NCBI GenBank assembly: GCA_963377175.1
Contig: CAUJNA010003744.1
Coordinates: forward strand, 1-64,000
From: Effrenium voratum
Lineage: Eukaryota; Sar; Dinophyceae; Suessiales; Symbiodiniaceae
DNA length: 64,000 bases
Direction: 5' to 3'
Below, piece by piece: positions 52,352 to 63,811 of this stretch. A program made the position numbers and the translations under genes. The notes under the pieces were generated by a model. It ran no database searches. It was given only the letters and a program-made list of their open reading frames with translations, and was not told the origin of the DNA. Numbering within the stretch: position 1 is the stretch's first letter; each line of letters opens with the position of its first letter.

Positions 52352-54140
52352 CGAAGCCCCAGCAGCCTAGAAGCGATCGTGTCACCCCTCTGGGCAGGGG
52401 ACTATAGAAATTGGGCTTGGACCATGCTAATAGGATACACCGAACACACCCCTTTAATGAATCCCCCTTTAGCAAAAAAACACCGAAAACTCCCAACCGA
52501 CTGCGAGCCAGCGACTACGTTGAAGGGGCCTGCAAGCTTTGGTCGCAAAAGCAGTTTAGCACCGGCCACCCGATCAAAAGATGTCCCTCCCCGCTGAGAC
52601 TCACAGAGCAAAAAGAACGGCTCATGTTGTACTCGCCAAAGCTCATTGTCCCAAACATGGCCGTTCCCAAATTCCTCATACCACATGTTGCTTGCAGAAT
52701 CAATGTTTGATAACCCCTCCCCTTCAAGGCTTGTGACCTCGAGTTGTCATAGCATTATTATGACCTTCCTGGCCAGACATGGTCTAGGAAGGAAAGGAGC
52801 AAAGGGGGCTGGTGTAGTTTGGCTAAAGGGGGGCCCTCCAGCAATCGCGTTCCAGAACCTTTACCTTTGGGGCTGGGTTCAACCTGATTTCTGCTTAGGA
52901 TCAGATGACCATACCAAAGACATGCTAAATTTGGGAACCCAAGCGCCCCCCATGAGGTGCACTCAATCCGGCGAGTTGAAAACGACCCATGCCTACGGGG
53001 CTCCTGGTCCGAGTCTGAGCTCTCCTGCGAACGTGGCGCGCTCTTGGCAGTCTAGATCGCCAAGCGGTCAGCGGTCGCACGAGTCACCGAATTTCCCTTT
53101 CACAGGTTGCAATTCACTTTTGGAGGTCCGAGAAAGAAAAAAGAGAAGAAGGTAGATTTGGGGCCCGCTGTTGATGTCCAATAAACAAATGGACCACCTT
53201 CGGAAGGATACACAGGGCGGAAACTCACCATCCAAGGCAGCTGCAGCCGCCAAATCAACGGGATGCGTATCAAAACAAAGCAACCCATCACCAAGGCAAA
53301 AAAATGAGGGACTTCATTAGAGCTACCTCTTGGAGAACCGCAGATATGGAATCCACGGCACCTGTCTCTCTCGCAGGTCCTCTTCTGGCTGTGGCCGCTT
53401 TTGCGTTTTCTGGCAGGGCAAGGGACATGCAAGCCAATGTAACTGCTAGCAAAGTCACCCGATTTCACACACGCGCATTTTACGGCAAGGGACAAATGTG
53501 AAGTGATTGCATATTCTTCCACATGACATGTGCGTCATGTCAAAGCAGGCTGACACGTACCACTTGGCGGAGCCCGCTTTGGGGTGCAAGGAAAGAAAGC
53601 CAACATTGGACTGGCAATCAAATGAGTCAAATGAGTGCTTCATGTCGGGCAAAACACGGGTTCCCAAGCGGAAGCGCTCCCAGTGAACTGTTCAGGGCGC
53701 CTGTGTCCTCGTCTCGGAGCCAGCTGGGTCCTTGCACGAAAAGTGCAGTATGGGACTGGACCGCGCATCTTGCCCCCGCTGGTAGCATTGGATAAATCCA
53801 GCGGATCTCTGTAAAACTAGCCGTTTTTACTGCCAGGCAGTCTAGGTGTGGACACAATATCCCTCTCAGCAGGCAATCTCCTTGTCATCGCTGGGGCAAG
53901 AGCTGGCCTGGGAGTCGTGTGCCAAGGGCAACAAAAAGTTGGTACCGCCGCCTTTGGGTGTTTCGACTTGGGTTTCAATGCTCTTCGGTGAGCCATATAC
54001 ACTTGGTACCTGTTTGGCTGTGATGCGCTGATGCGCTCACTGCTTGTTGACACCAAAGTTCCCTCATTCCCCCTGCACACCCACCCCAACCAGATGCTTG
54101 GCCCAGCCTGCTTTTTTGCAAGAACGCATCTGGTTGCATC
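52352..54140. other. No clear gene
   Basis: Short frames on both strands; 53660-53800 on the minus strand (GPSWLRDEDTGALNSSLGAL) is weakly coding-like. No repeat family is evident. Confidence 0.3.
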
Positions 54141-54149
54141 CCCCGGCGC

Positions 54150-54227
54150 GTGTGGAAAGAGTTTATGAATGTCGCGCGCGGACTTGATCCGCCCGCTCCA
54201 GGGTGCTAGCCGCTACACCACGGGACC
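54150..54227 (-). repeat. tRNA-Gln-like sequence, possible SINE head
   Basis: The minus strand begins GGTCCCGTGGTGTAGCGGCT AGCACCCTGGA, the 5' half and A box of a tRNA-Gln. GGATCAAGTCC near 54190-54180 resembles a B box. The anticodon stem and acceptor closing strand are missing, so it is not a functional tRNA. Confidence 0.35.
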
Positions 54228-54659
54228 AGCTGCCAGGATCCACCAACACCAGGCCCAGAGGACAAATGGCGCACATTGCCTGGCTTCCCTGTTCTTTTCC
54301 CGGAGGTTCCAACAGGTTCCCAAGAGGCCCCACAAGTTGGCGCTTTGGGCAACACCGGCGTGCAAAATGCTGCGAGCTTCAACTTTTCTGCTCTCCCACT
54401 CGTAACCTTTCGTTCTCCCGGCGCGGTGCGCGGTGCACGTTCACGAAATCTCCTTCAAAATCGCTTCGGCGATCCGCGAAACTCGGAACACTACAGCTTT
54501 GGTCGCCGTAGGTTGACACGCCAAGCCCCGCTGAAAACCCCCACCAGGCCCCTTGCACGACCCGTTTAAACCGCCCAAGGGCCCAGCCCTGGGCTCCGGT
54601 AGCTCCGGAGTGGCGCTCCTGGCACAGGTGCGAAGGCGGCCAGCTCGGACTCGGAGGAA

Positions 54660-54848
54660 CTATCGAGCTGGCTCCTTTGAATTCTGGGTCCTTTGACCAA
54701 CTGAGTTAGCCATGGTTAGTAACGCCTTACGTACCACGCTGAAGACGTGCCTTTGCGCTTCTGCTATCGAGTTGGCTTGGTTTGCCAAAAGTCGTAGATT
54801 CGGAAGGGCGCACCTCGCTCTGTCCTTCCTCAAGCGCATGCGACACAA
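54660..54848 (-). CDS. Possible exon downstream of the HIT-finger gene
   Basis: The minus frame reads RLRKDRARCALPNLRLLANQ, then ANSIAEAQRHVFSVVRKALL and TMANSVGQ, helical and coding-like. No family is recognised. Confidence 0.35.
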   Translation of the reverse strand: MCRMRLRKDRARCALPNLRLLANQANSIAEAQRHVFSVVRKALLTMANSVGQRTQNSKEPAR

Positions 54849-54941
54849 CCCCCGGGCTTTTTGCTCGCAAGCGTCAAGCCGCCTGCCGTGGTCGCGCTCG
54901 ATTGGAAGCCTCCGATCTGGCGGGGGGAGCTCCTAGCTCGG

Positions 54942-57531
54942 CTATCTGAAGCCCTCCTTGGGGAAGTAGTCAATCGCCTCCATCAGGTCACCCACGAACT
55001 TCATGAAATACTTGTCCTCAGCCAAGTGGCCATTTCAACGAGTCCATCTCGTGGCTTCAAGGATCCCTTCCATGGGCACGTTGGGGGAGTCCAAAAGCCA
55101 AGCAGCCTCATGTTTGTGCTGAGTTTGTCTTGGCTTTCTTTCTGAACCATCCACCAAAGTGAAATACCATCTGATAATCTATCCCCTCCCCCAACCTCGG
55201 TCGTTGAACCTGGCTCCTTCTCCATCAGCGTCTCCAGTGCTTGCCGCCGGTCCCGAGCGTCGTCCAGCGCGATCAGAGCGTCCTCCAGCGAGAAATAAAT
55301 GGGGGAGAGAAAGAGCTCCTGAAACGGAGCCTCTTAAACTGGAAATCCCAACCAACAGGTAAGCACACCCCGACATCGGTGGTTCTCCTTTGGCTCCCTT
55401 CGAAACAACCCAACAAGAGCACCCAACAAGCACCCTGAGAGTTGGCGTTATTCACGGCTACACGTAGTGCACACATGCATTGTGTGAATATTTTGCAAAA
55501 TAGCGCTACAATAAAAAGAAAACATAAATTGTGTGCCTGCCATGCCAATGTGTATAGATGTATACACATACTAAGATTGCGCGTGAGAACAATATACACA
55601 TGCACTTTCATCTGACTTGTAAACACTCCATCGCTGCACTTCATCCCAGCAACATGGCGCCTGTGGGCTTCCAAAGGGTCGGACAACTACTGCCCAGATT
55701 GATATCGAGCCAACAAAAAAACACAAGCTCAGGTGATATCCCCAACAGCACCACACCCTCGCAACGGCTCGGTCCTATTCACCCCCGCGGGACCCTTCTC
55801 AGAACCGCCCCAGAGCCCTTGCTGAACCCCCGCGGAACCCTCGCAGAACCCTCGCGGAACCCAGAACCTTTCCTCAGAGCCGCCCTGGAACCCCAAAGCC
55901 TATCTGGCTGCGACCCCAGCCCTTTCAGTTGTTGGGGAAAAATAGAATGGACCCCTTGCGTTCCAGGTTATTTTGCAGCAAACCCATGTGGAAAACGTTG
56001 TTATTTTGTCATTTCCAGTGCCAAAACTCTCCCTGAGTCATACGGAACGAGGGCATCCACTTGTGGCTCAAAACTATCCAGCGGGGGTTGCGCAAGTTGT
56101 TTGCTTTCGTCTTTATTCCATAAAACCCAGGTGCCAGTTTGGGTACCGCTTTCTGAGCCCCAGCCGACTATCGGCCGGTCCTGAAAGGCCTCGCTCTGCA
56201 GCGCGGACCTCACCCCAAGGTGGCCCCGCAGCGCGCAGAGCCGCACCTCGCTGATCAAATCCTCCGGCTCCTCCTGGGCGGAGGACCCTTCGGCGGTCAA
56301 CCCCCCAAAATTGGCTGGGTTTTTTGGGGGACCCCCCCCCAAGAAAAAAGAAGAAGCTGGTGTCCTTTGGTTTCCCTTTAAAACCAAATACGCCAGAAAA
56401 ATGAAAAAGCAACTAGACCAAATATGCCAAGCATCAAAATCAACAGACCCCCCCTTCGGTTGTCAAGTTGCAACAGAACCCAAATTAGGCCAGATACGTC
56501 AAACAAACTGATCAAACACGTCGAGGTAATGGGTGTGTCTTTTGGAGGGTACGCCGTCTTGCGGTTTTAAAGGGCAACCAAAGGAGAACAGCCAGTTTGG
56601 GGGGGGGGTCCCCCAAAAAAACGCCTTGCTCTTCTTGGGAGGGGGGGTCCCCTCAGACAAGGACAGCCAGTTTCGGGAGGTCCCCTAAAACAGACCGCCA
56701 GGTTTTTGGGGGACCCGTCAAAAAAGCGTCAAAAACCCAAATATGTCGCACGCCCAAAATAAACGGCTTTCTTTGTGGTTTTATGGGCAAACCAACGGGA
56801 GAAAACAGCCATTTGAAGGGACAGGGGGTCCCCTGAAAGGAAAAAAACAAGACAAACCCAACTATTTCGGACGCCTAAAAAACCCTCCGAAGCTCCTCCC
56901 TGCGCGGGCGCTTGGCGCTCGGCTCCGCCTCCGGCCTCGCCGGGCACTGCCCGGCCGCGTGCACGCGGTAGCAGGGCAGGGAGCCTCCACCCAAACCGCA
57001 TAGGCGTGCAAACAATTTGCTTTTTGCGGCCCACTAAAAATGAACAGAACCAAAAAAACACTGACTAAGAAAAGCAAAAAACTCTATTGGTTGATTCCTT
57101 GTAGGGACTCCCTTTGGATTCTGACTTCCTTAAGCCAACAGGGTTCCCCTGGTCGGAGTTTCGTGGATCCCCGATTTCCCCCAGCTCTTCTAGGGGTTGA
57201 TTCCTTGTCCATTCTTTCCAACCGTCGTTCTTCTCGACAACCGGCCGCTTCCCTTTTTAGAAAGAAGGATCCCTGGAAAGAATGGGGAAGGTAGCACTAG
57301 AAAAACTGGTTGTTCTTTGCGGCCCACGAAAAGAAAAACTGGGCCCACTAAAAATGAACAGAACCAAAAAGAAACAAAGCTGAAAACAAAACACAAAAAA
57401 TGAATGAAACAAAAATGAACGGAACGAAAACAAAAACAACTTGATCCAAGAACAGTGAAGAAGCAGTACCGCTCGCGGCAGCAGGGGAAGCGGTACTTCA
57501 CCTGGTCGCCTCCACACACGAAGCACTTCAT
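54942..57531 (-). CDS. HIT-type zinc-finger protein, ZNHIT3-like, five exons
   Basis: Exons are 57531-57465, 56984-56884, 56273-56169, 55282-55196 and 55016-54942. All junction phases agree and the spliced product is 144 residues, close to ZNHIT3 in animals. The finger spans exons 1-2: MKCFVCGGDQVKYRFPCC, RERYC, SLPCYRVHAAGQC. One usual Cys (in KYRC) is Phe, with a Cys two residues later. The C-terminal helical part (SALQSEAFQ; ALDDARDRRQALETLMEKEP; KYFMKFVGDLMEAI) fits the ZNHIT3 C-terminal region. Relatives act in box C/D snoRNP assembly. Intron 1 is GC-AG, the others GT-AG. Intron 3 begins with a family 2 repeat. Confidence 0.8.
56063..56168 (-). repeat. Family 2 element forming the start of intron 3
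   Basis: On the minus strand GTCGGCTGGGGCTCAGAAAG starts at the predicted donor GT, and the element ends GTTTTGAGCCACAAG. The repeat terminus and the splice donor coincide. Confidence 0.65.
56330..56883. other. G/C-run-rich intron 2 sequence
   Basis: Repeated GGGGGGTCCCC and TTTTTTGGGGGACC blocks occur on either strand. No gene is seen outside the splice model. Confidence 0.5.
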
Positions 57532-57539
57532 CGCGCTGC

Positions 57540-59380
57540 GGAATTTCGCACCAGGAATCGATCTTTTCCTGTGCTTCTCAAAAACTGGCAACAGCATGCT
57601 CGATGCTCGGACTTGGGACAGAAACCTGTAGGAAAAACACCCTAACTCCTGGTCAAGTAATCCCGGCCCATCCGAATGACACACGGAAAAAGCTGTTGCT
57701 GCAGCCCGGATTGAAGCTCAATATGCCAATCTGCTTGATTTAGCTTGTGCGTGCATGTCTGTGCTTCTCTTTGGTTTGGACAATGATGCATCAGGCAGCA
57801 CACAACAGGATGCAAGCCAAGTCGTGCTGCGATTGTCATGACCCTGTGAAACAAAACCTTCAAGCACTGCTCTAAGTGCTGCATGTGAAAGCACGCCACC
57901 TTGACCAGGACTGACTGCTCCTTGGCACGCAAAGGCAAAGAAGAAGGATATCCATCAGCCCCCATGGAAACTGAGCGCACACATTGCTCCTTTGCACATG
58001 TAGTGGCGACGCTACTCACTGGCCATAGCCAATGGCTCCGAAAGGCTGGAAATTGTTTCCCCTCGTGCAAAAATGCCCATCCTTCCCTAAGGAACCAGTC
58101 CTTCCCCATCCTGGCCTGGAAAATTGCATCCTTCAAGCATGTTCGCCGCATGTCCGGGCGCTGAGGCTTCGGCGCACGTGCTCGGGGAGGAAGGCCGGGC
58201 GGAATGTGCAGACCTGCGTCGCCCCGCTTCGAACCACCGCCGTGCCATGGTGTGGCGCCACGGGGCGTTTTGGGCGCGGATTTGGGCCGTTTCAGCAGCC
58301 AAGGCCTGAAGTGGAGACGGAGTTCCGGGTGGAGGCCGGGGCACTCCTCGGAGCGAGCTCCCCGCGAATGCATCGGAAGGGGTCCCAATTGCCGGCGCCC
58401 AAAGTGGGACCTTTTGGATGAAACACTTTGGCGCCGGATGAAGACTCCGGCACTGAGGCTCCTACACCATTGACTTCTCTGTCCTGCCGAGAAACTCAAA
58501 AGCCCTCAGAGTCACGTTGTGCCAACTTAGGGAACCCAAGGATGGCCCCTTCACGCCATCCATCTGAGTTCAGCACTTCAAGGAAGCAGCGCCAAGAATC
58601 TGCCGTCTCCCGCCTGCTCTCCAACTTTGGCTTCAGCGCCTCGCCGCTGATGGACTTTGTGGACGCTGAGGGCACCTGTCCATCGGATGGGGGGGGCACT
58701 CGCGAGGAGGTCAGGCACCGAAGTCGATGCAGAAAGGGTGGTGCCACTGACCGATCAGAGCGCGGGGGGAGGGAAAAAAGAAAAAGAACATCGGCCTGGT
58801 CTGGTCCCAGCACAAAGGTGGAGAAGGCCATCATTGGCGAGGTGGAGCCGTCACCTCAAGCTCTCTGGTCGTGCGGCGGAATTGAGCCTTCACGGTAGGT
58901 ACATTATTCAACTCCGGCTGGCCTCCCCGTCCCTTCTCAAGCGTGCCTCATGAGTTTCCAGCATCAAAAAACAAAGCGACTCTGCATCTGGCCTTTATCG
59001 CTCTCTACACGCCTACATTAGCAACCCCCAACCCCGACAGCTGTCTCCCACTTTAGATGAGATCTTCAAACCACGGGAAGAAGAATCACTTATGCAACCA
59101 CCTTGCGCTGGCTTCAAGTGATGCAAGCCTCCTGCTCTGTGTCACAAACTGGACATCCAAAAGAACTCTCTTCAAGCAAACGAGGAAGACACACGCAACA
59201 CACCGAGCAATTGTACCAAACAAAAAACTTGCTCACTTGGCCATGGGTCAAAAACCTGTACCCCCAGTGAACATCCCAATCCCCACTAAAATAGACTAAA
59301 ATGGGTGGTGCACCCACCCCGAAATGGTACCAAAACGGTTTTGACCCACAGCCACTTGTGGACAAAACCTCACACTGAGC
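57540..59380. other. Ambiguous coding signal
   Basis: A minus frame of 285 codons (57642-58499) and plus frames at 58032-58421 and 58428-58898 overlap. No domain supports either strand. The plus frame around 58560-58700 (QRQESAVSRLLSNFGFSASP) reads best. Confidence 0.3.
59239..59355 (+). repeat. Family 1 inverted-terminal repeat (reference copy)
   Basis: GGCCATGGGTCAAAAACC and GGTTTTGACCCACAGCC are the ends. The body is CCCCAGTGAACATCCCAATC, CCCACTAAAATAGAC and GGGTGGTGCACCCACC. Confidence 0.9.
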
Positions 59381-59384
59381 CTTC

Positions 59385-59535
59385 CTCCACCTCTCGAAAC
59401 CTCCAGGCCCCCTGCGCAGCTTCTCCTGGGCAGTCCGCTGCAGCTCCTGACGCGACGTGCTATCCATGGAAACCAAGGCCTCACTTGGCGCGTCTTCTTT
59501 GGAGGATACCAGTTTCAGGGTGGCAAAGGGACCTC
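59385..59535 (-). CDS. Probable exon, coiled coil
   Basis: The minus strand reads FATLKLVSSKEDAPSEALVS then MDSTSRQELQRTAQEKLRRG and PGGFERWRKAQ. The family 1 element follows about 30 bp beyond its 3' side. Confidence 0.5.
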
Positions 59536-59682
59536 AAATGGGGTCTGCTGAAATTGACAGGACTCCAGGAACTGACAAGTGATTTGGGTGGGCTATGAGG
59601 CCATGGACATCAAGCGCTTCATACCGACACGCTGGAACTACCTCCAATTCCCACCTTTACCCTCACGACGCATTGTACCAAA

Positions 59683-59708
59683 AACACACACACACACACA
59701 CACACACT
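59683..59708 (+). repeat. (CA)n microsatellite
   Basis: About 13 units directly before the long direct repeat. Confidence 0.95.
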
Positions 59709-60023
59709 TAAACTCCAGATGGAGGGTGCTAATCTTTCGAGTACAACTGGTAAGTTTCGGCTTGCATAAGGTTCTTCATGCATAAGTTTCGGCTCGCAGT
59801 GCACTCGGTTTCCCTCTAGAGGCGAAAACGTTACCCGAAAGACTAAGAACAAAGGCGGCCAAAAAGGACTTTCAGAATCACTCAAAAGGTGCAGGTACAC
59901 AAGGCTGATCAGGCCTTGCTTCCCACTCTCGCCCACAGCTTCATTGCGTGTGGTAGGATGAGAGTGCCACACGCCCCTGCGCTCAATTGTGGTGACAGGG
60001 TATTCTGCCACTCCGCACACACA
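59703..60023. repeat. 321-bp direct repeat, copy 1
   Basis: It matches 61345-61665 without gaps and with about four mismatches. It starts CACACTTAAACTCCAGATGG. Confidence 0.92.
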
Positions 60024-60386
60024 TGCCCCTCAAAGAGGGGCGAGAAACAGGGGGGAAGAAGAAGCGCCCGAAAGACGGACGAAGACCCCAACAGAAAACA
60101 AACGGAGCAAGCGCCCAAAAGAAACAGAAAGCCTCACGTTGGGTCTCCGCGGGCAAAACCCCAACCAAGAAACACGAAAAACAGGGGAACCCGAGTTTTA
60201 GGGTCACCGCCGAGGGCAAAAACCCCAAACAGCCCAGAAACCTCTTAAACCTGGAAGACGACCACCACCGCAAAGTTGAAGACCGAGAAGAGGACCAGGC
60301 CATCCCTAAACGGGCGAAGAGGAAGAACAGGAAGTAGTTGGAAAAAGGGGGGGGGGAGGAAACGAAAGAAAGGAAGAGAGAAAGAG

Positions 60387-60456
<70 letters not shown>

Positions 60457-60468
60457 CAAGCAAGCAAG

Positions 60469-60511
<43 letters not shown>

Positions 60512-60711
60512 GAGAGAGAGGGAGAGAGAGAAAGCGTATTTAGGGCGTCGCAACCGCCCGGGGGGAACAGAAAGGAGCAGGGTGCGTATTTAGGGCGCCG
60601 CATCCCGCCCGGGAAGAAGGAAAAACGGAGAGAGAGGAGGAGGAGAGAAGGAGAAGGGAACCGGAGAAAAGGGAAGGAAACGAGAGAAGGGGAGAAGGAG
60701 GGAAAGAGGGA

Positions 60712-60791
<80 letters not shown>

Positions 60792-61344
60792 GAAAGTGTG
60801 CGTATTTAAGGCGACGCATCCCGCCCAGAGAAACACGAGGACAAAGCCAATGCTCGAGGAAGAGGGCGACGAATCCCGCAGAGGGGCCAAGAGGAAGAGC
60901 ACGATGAAGCAACGGTAGGGGACGAAGACGGCAAGCCAAACAGCGCGAGGGGGCCAAGGACCACCAGCAAATAGGCAAACAAGAAGAGGACAACGACGAA
61001 AAAGGCAAGCAACGCGGCAGAGAAGAAGCCATCCCTAAACGGGCCAAGAGGAAGAACAGCAACACGCGGAAGACGGAAGGCCGGAAGAAGGAACGGGAGG
61101 AAGGAGAAGCCATCCCTAAACGGGCGAAGAGCAAGACGACGGACACGCGGACGACGAAGGCGAGGAGGGAGGGTGAAACGTAGCTATGAAGAGGTGGCTG
61201 TCTTCCCTTTAGTGAAACCTCGTTCCTGGTTAAATGTGAAATTCCACTGGTCTATGATAAGCACGTTGAGGTCAAATTTTCCGACAGAGCCGGCCCGGGG
61301 TCACACGATGGGTACACCCGAGGATTCCCCACGAATGGGGTGTG
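60024..61344. other. GAAA/GA-rich segment between the direct repeats
   Basis: It contains (GAAA)n at 60390-60457 and 60711-60775 and (GA)n at 60475-60507. GCGTATTTAGGGCG-type blocks occur at 60534, 60584 and 60800. CCATCCCTAAACGGGC occurs near 60300, 61029 and 61112. The 387-codon minus frame across it is Ser/Leu/Phe low-complexity and not credible as a gene. Confidence 0.7.
61170..61215 (+). repeat. Dispersed repeat shared with 10918
   Basis: GTGAAACGTAGCTATGA, then CTGTCTTCCCTTTAGTGAA, as at the edge of the first retroelement. Confidence 0.45.
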
Positions 61345-61665
61345 CACACTTAAACTCCAGATGGAGGGCGCTAATCGTTCGAGTACAACTGGTAAGTTTC
61401 GGCTTGGATAAGGTTCTTCATGCATAAGTTTCGGCTCGCAATGCACTCGGTTTCCCTCTAGAGGCGAAAACGTTACCCGAAAGACTAAGAACAAAGGCGG
61501 CCAAAAAGGACTTTCAGAATCACTCAAAAGGTGCAGGTACACAAGGCTGATCAGGCCTTGCTTCCCACTCTCGCCCACAGCTTCATTGCGTGTGGTAGGA
61601 TGAGAGTGCCACACGCCCCTGCGCTCAATTGTGGTGACAGGGTATTCTGCCACTCCGCACACACA
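61345..61665. repeat. 321-bp direct repeat, copy 2
   Basis: Second copy, about 99% identical to the first. It runs into a (CA)n tract at its right end. Confidence 0.92.
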
Positions 61666-62033
61666 CACACACACACGAAGTCCGACGCTTTTGCAACGAT
61701 CCAAACCCCAGGTCACCAGCAAGTCACCAGGTCACCAGCAAAGAAGTCCCCAAAACCCGGTTTGAAGATGTACAAGGTGCGGACTTCCGAGAATAGTTCT
61801 TGTTGGGACTGTTATCTCCCACCCAACACAACACTCTCGGCATCACACAATCTGATGCGCTTCTCACTTCAATCTGGGAAGGCTTCCTTTTTGTGGGTTC
61901 GCTTTTGAGGGCCCAACCAAAACCAAGGACTTGAAAGTGAGCAGTTTCTTGGGCGTTAGTCGATCTGTAGTTGATGAATCTGGGGTATTTCTGGCAGATC
62001 CCTGGCTTCGCCCACCCAGGAGAAAACAAAACC
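61666..62033. other. No supportable gene
   Basis: About 370 bp without convincing frames. Confidence 0.4.
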
Positions 62034-62155
62034 ACCCCACCCCCCTCCCCCCAACCCCTCCCCCCAACCCCACCCCACTTACCCCCCACCCCACCCCCCT
62101 CCCCCCAACCTCAAGCGCCCCCCCCACCGCCCCCCACCGCCCCCCCCCACCTCCC
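62034..62155 (+). repeat. C-rich tract
   Basis: Runs of four to nine C separated by A or T, so the minus strand is strongly quadruplex-prone. Confidence 0.85.
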
Positions 62156-62300
62156 CTCTTTTCGTTTGCTCGTTTCGCTCGCTCGGTCGCCTCCTGGAGC
62201 CGCAGCTGGCGCTGGGCCGCCTCCAGCTGCTCGCGCAGGTCCTCGGCGTGGGCCTCCGCCTCCGCGAGGCTCTGCTTCCCCTCGGAGACCTCCGGCGCGC
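62152..62300 (-). CDS. Probable exon, coiled coil
   Basis: The minus strand reads APEVSEGKQSLAEAEAHAED then LREQLEAAQRQLRLQEATER, a textbook heptad coiled coil with high GC third positions. Confidence 0.55.
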
Positions 62301-62589
62301 GTGCGAGGCGCGGGGGGGTTGGGGCGGGGGGTGAGGCGGGGGTGGACTTGGGGGGGAGTGAGGGGGGGTGAGGGGGATGGAGTCAGGGGAGGTGGCACGG
62401 TGGAGGGTACGATGGGATTCCCTGTGGTCGGGTTGGGGAGTTGGGTGGCAAAAAATGGGTGGAGAGCGGTTGAGGCAAGGGGGTGAAAACATTGAGAAAC
62501 GAAGAGGTGGGTTCTTTGAAGGTAGCATCACTTGAGAAGAAGCAGTTCTTGGTCGGCAAGCACCTCATTAGAGATTGGTTCTTCCAATC

Positions 62590-62718
62590 CAGGGGGTAGC
62601 ACCCAAAAGCGCCTTTCGGCTCCCCACCACGCCTCGGCCATCTTCTCGTCCTTCTGCCGCTGCAGCTCGGCCTCGTCGCGGAGCATGTGCTGCACCTGGG
62701 AGCGGCTGGTCTGCCACT
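62590..62718 (-). CDS. Probable exon, coiled coil
   Basis: After ACTCAG the minus strand reads WQTSRSQVQHMLRDEAELQR then QKDEKMAEAWWGAERRFW. A GTGCTA donor is available after RRFW; otherwise the frame runs to a TGA at 62528. Confidence 0.5.
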
Positions 62719-62849
62719 GAGTCTGATTTTTAGCCGGCTGCCCTGGACAAAAGTGGTGCCCTCAGACGTGTCACCTGCGGTTCGTCTGACTCAGAACCGC
62801 AGCTGTCCAACCCGATTCTTTCTGCTGAACCAACGAACTCCCCACGCGC

Positions 62850-63035
62850 ATGCGCTTCGGATTTCTGCCAGGCTCCCGGGGTCCCAGGCCATTCGGCGCA
62901 AGCCCTCCGCATCCTCCTCCAGGCCCTTGACGCTTCCCCTCAGCTCTTCCTTCTGCTTCTCGGCTTCAGCGGCTTCAGCCGCCTGCCTGCCGGAGTTTTC
63001 ACTCGCCCTCTCAGCCGCCCAAATCTCATTCCAAG
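62850..63035 (-). CDS. Probable exon, coiled coil
   Basis: The minus strand reads WNEIWAAERASENSGRQAAE then AEKQKEELRGSVKGLEEDAE and GLRRMAWDPGSLAEIR. It probably belongs to the same gene as the exons at 62.2, 62.6 and 63.7 kb. Confidence 0.5.
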
Positions 63036-63560
63036 CCCTGGGGCTCTGCGAACAAGAGGTGCAACCGTCATGTCTGGAAGGGCGCCCCTTGTTCAGAAAG
63101 AGGAAGCCACCGACATCCAGGGGTTCCAAGCTTTGGAGACTCTACATGGAACGAATACATGACAGCGATACCCGAAAGCATGCGAAGGCTTCCCCTGAGA
63201 TCCGCAAATTCAAGGGAGGTGGACTGGCATTGTTTCTTTGAAACGGGGCGCCAAGCGCCATTCACAACCTTCTTACACGCTGACCAACGCCCTTCTCAAC
63301 GCAATCCGGTGCGATGGTCACCACGTCCTGCCTCTCAATGATGAGCATTAGATTCTGGATCGCGGTGGATGCTGTTGCTGTTGTGCTTTCAAGCAGCGTA
63401 CCGCGCCTGAAAGTGTGAGAGCATTGCTTCGTGTCCCTCAAGAGTCGGCAGACCAAGTGCACAAACAAAAACCCGCCAGAGACAAAGCATCATAGTCTTC
63501 CAGCTCCCTGACAATTTGCGTACTCAGATGCGCACCTCTGCTTTTTGGGGGGAGGGGGGT
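63036..63560. other. No supportable gene
   Basis: Probably intron; frames are short. Confidence 0.35.
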
Positions 63561-63563
63561 TGA

Positions 63564-63688
63564 TGGCCATGGGTCAAAAACCCGTACCCCCAGTGAACAT
63601 CCCAATCCCCACTAAAATAGACCAAACTGAGTGGTGCACCCAGCCACCAAGCCCGAAATGGGATCCCATTGGTTTTGACCCACAGCCG
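63564..63688 (+). repeat. Family 1 inverted-terminal repeat
   Basis: GGCCATGGGTCAAAAACCC and GGTTTTGACCCACAGCC are the ends. It directly abuts the exon at 63690-63811. Confidence 0.88.
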
Positions 63689-63689
63689 C

Positions 63690-63811
63690 TCCTGAGCGCC
63701 CTTGGGCTCCGACTCCCGGGATTCCGCTGAGGTCTCCCGCGAGTAAGACTTCAAGGTGTCTACCTCAGGCAGCGCTCTGTTTGGGATGCTCAAGCCGGCG
63801 AGTCTCTTCAC
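63690..63811 (-). CDS. Probable exon of the coiled-coil gene
   Basis: After TTGCTTAG the minus strand reads VKRLAGLSIPNRALPEVDTL then KSYSRETSAESRESEPKGAQ. Its 3' edge meets the family 1 repeat. Upstream exons lie beyond the window. Confidence 0.5.

Noticed and set aside
54680..54720. TAACTCAGTTGGTC tRNA-like word on the minus strand
   Set aside because: No pairing acceptor or T arm; it lies inside a plausible coding segment.
59983..61146. 387-codon Ser/Leu/Phe frame on the minus strand
   Set aside because: It is mostly GAAA/GA microsatellite plus short repeats, with no domain and alternative frames equally open.
59703..61665. Long terminal repeats of an LTR retrotransposon
   Set aside because: There is no TG...CA, primer-binding site, polypurine tract or coding region; kept only as a direct repeat pair.
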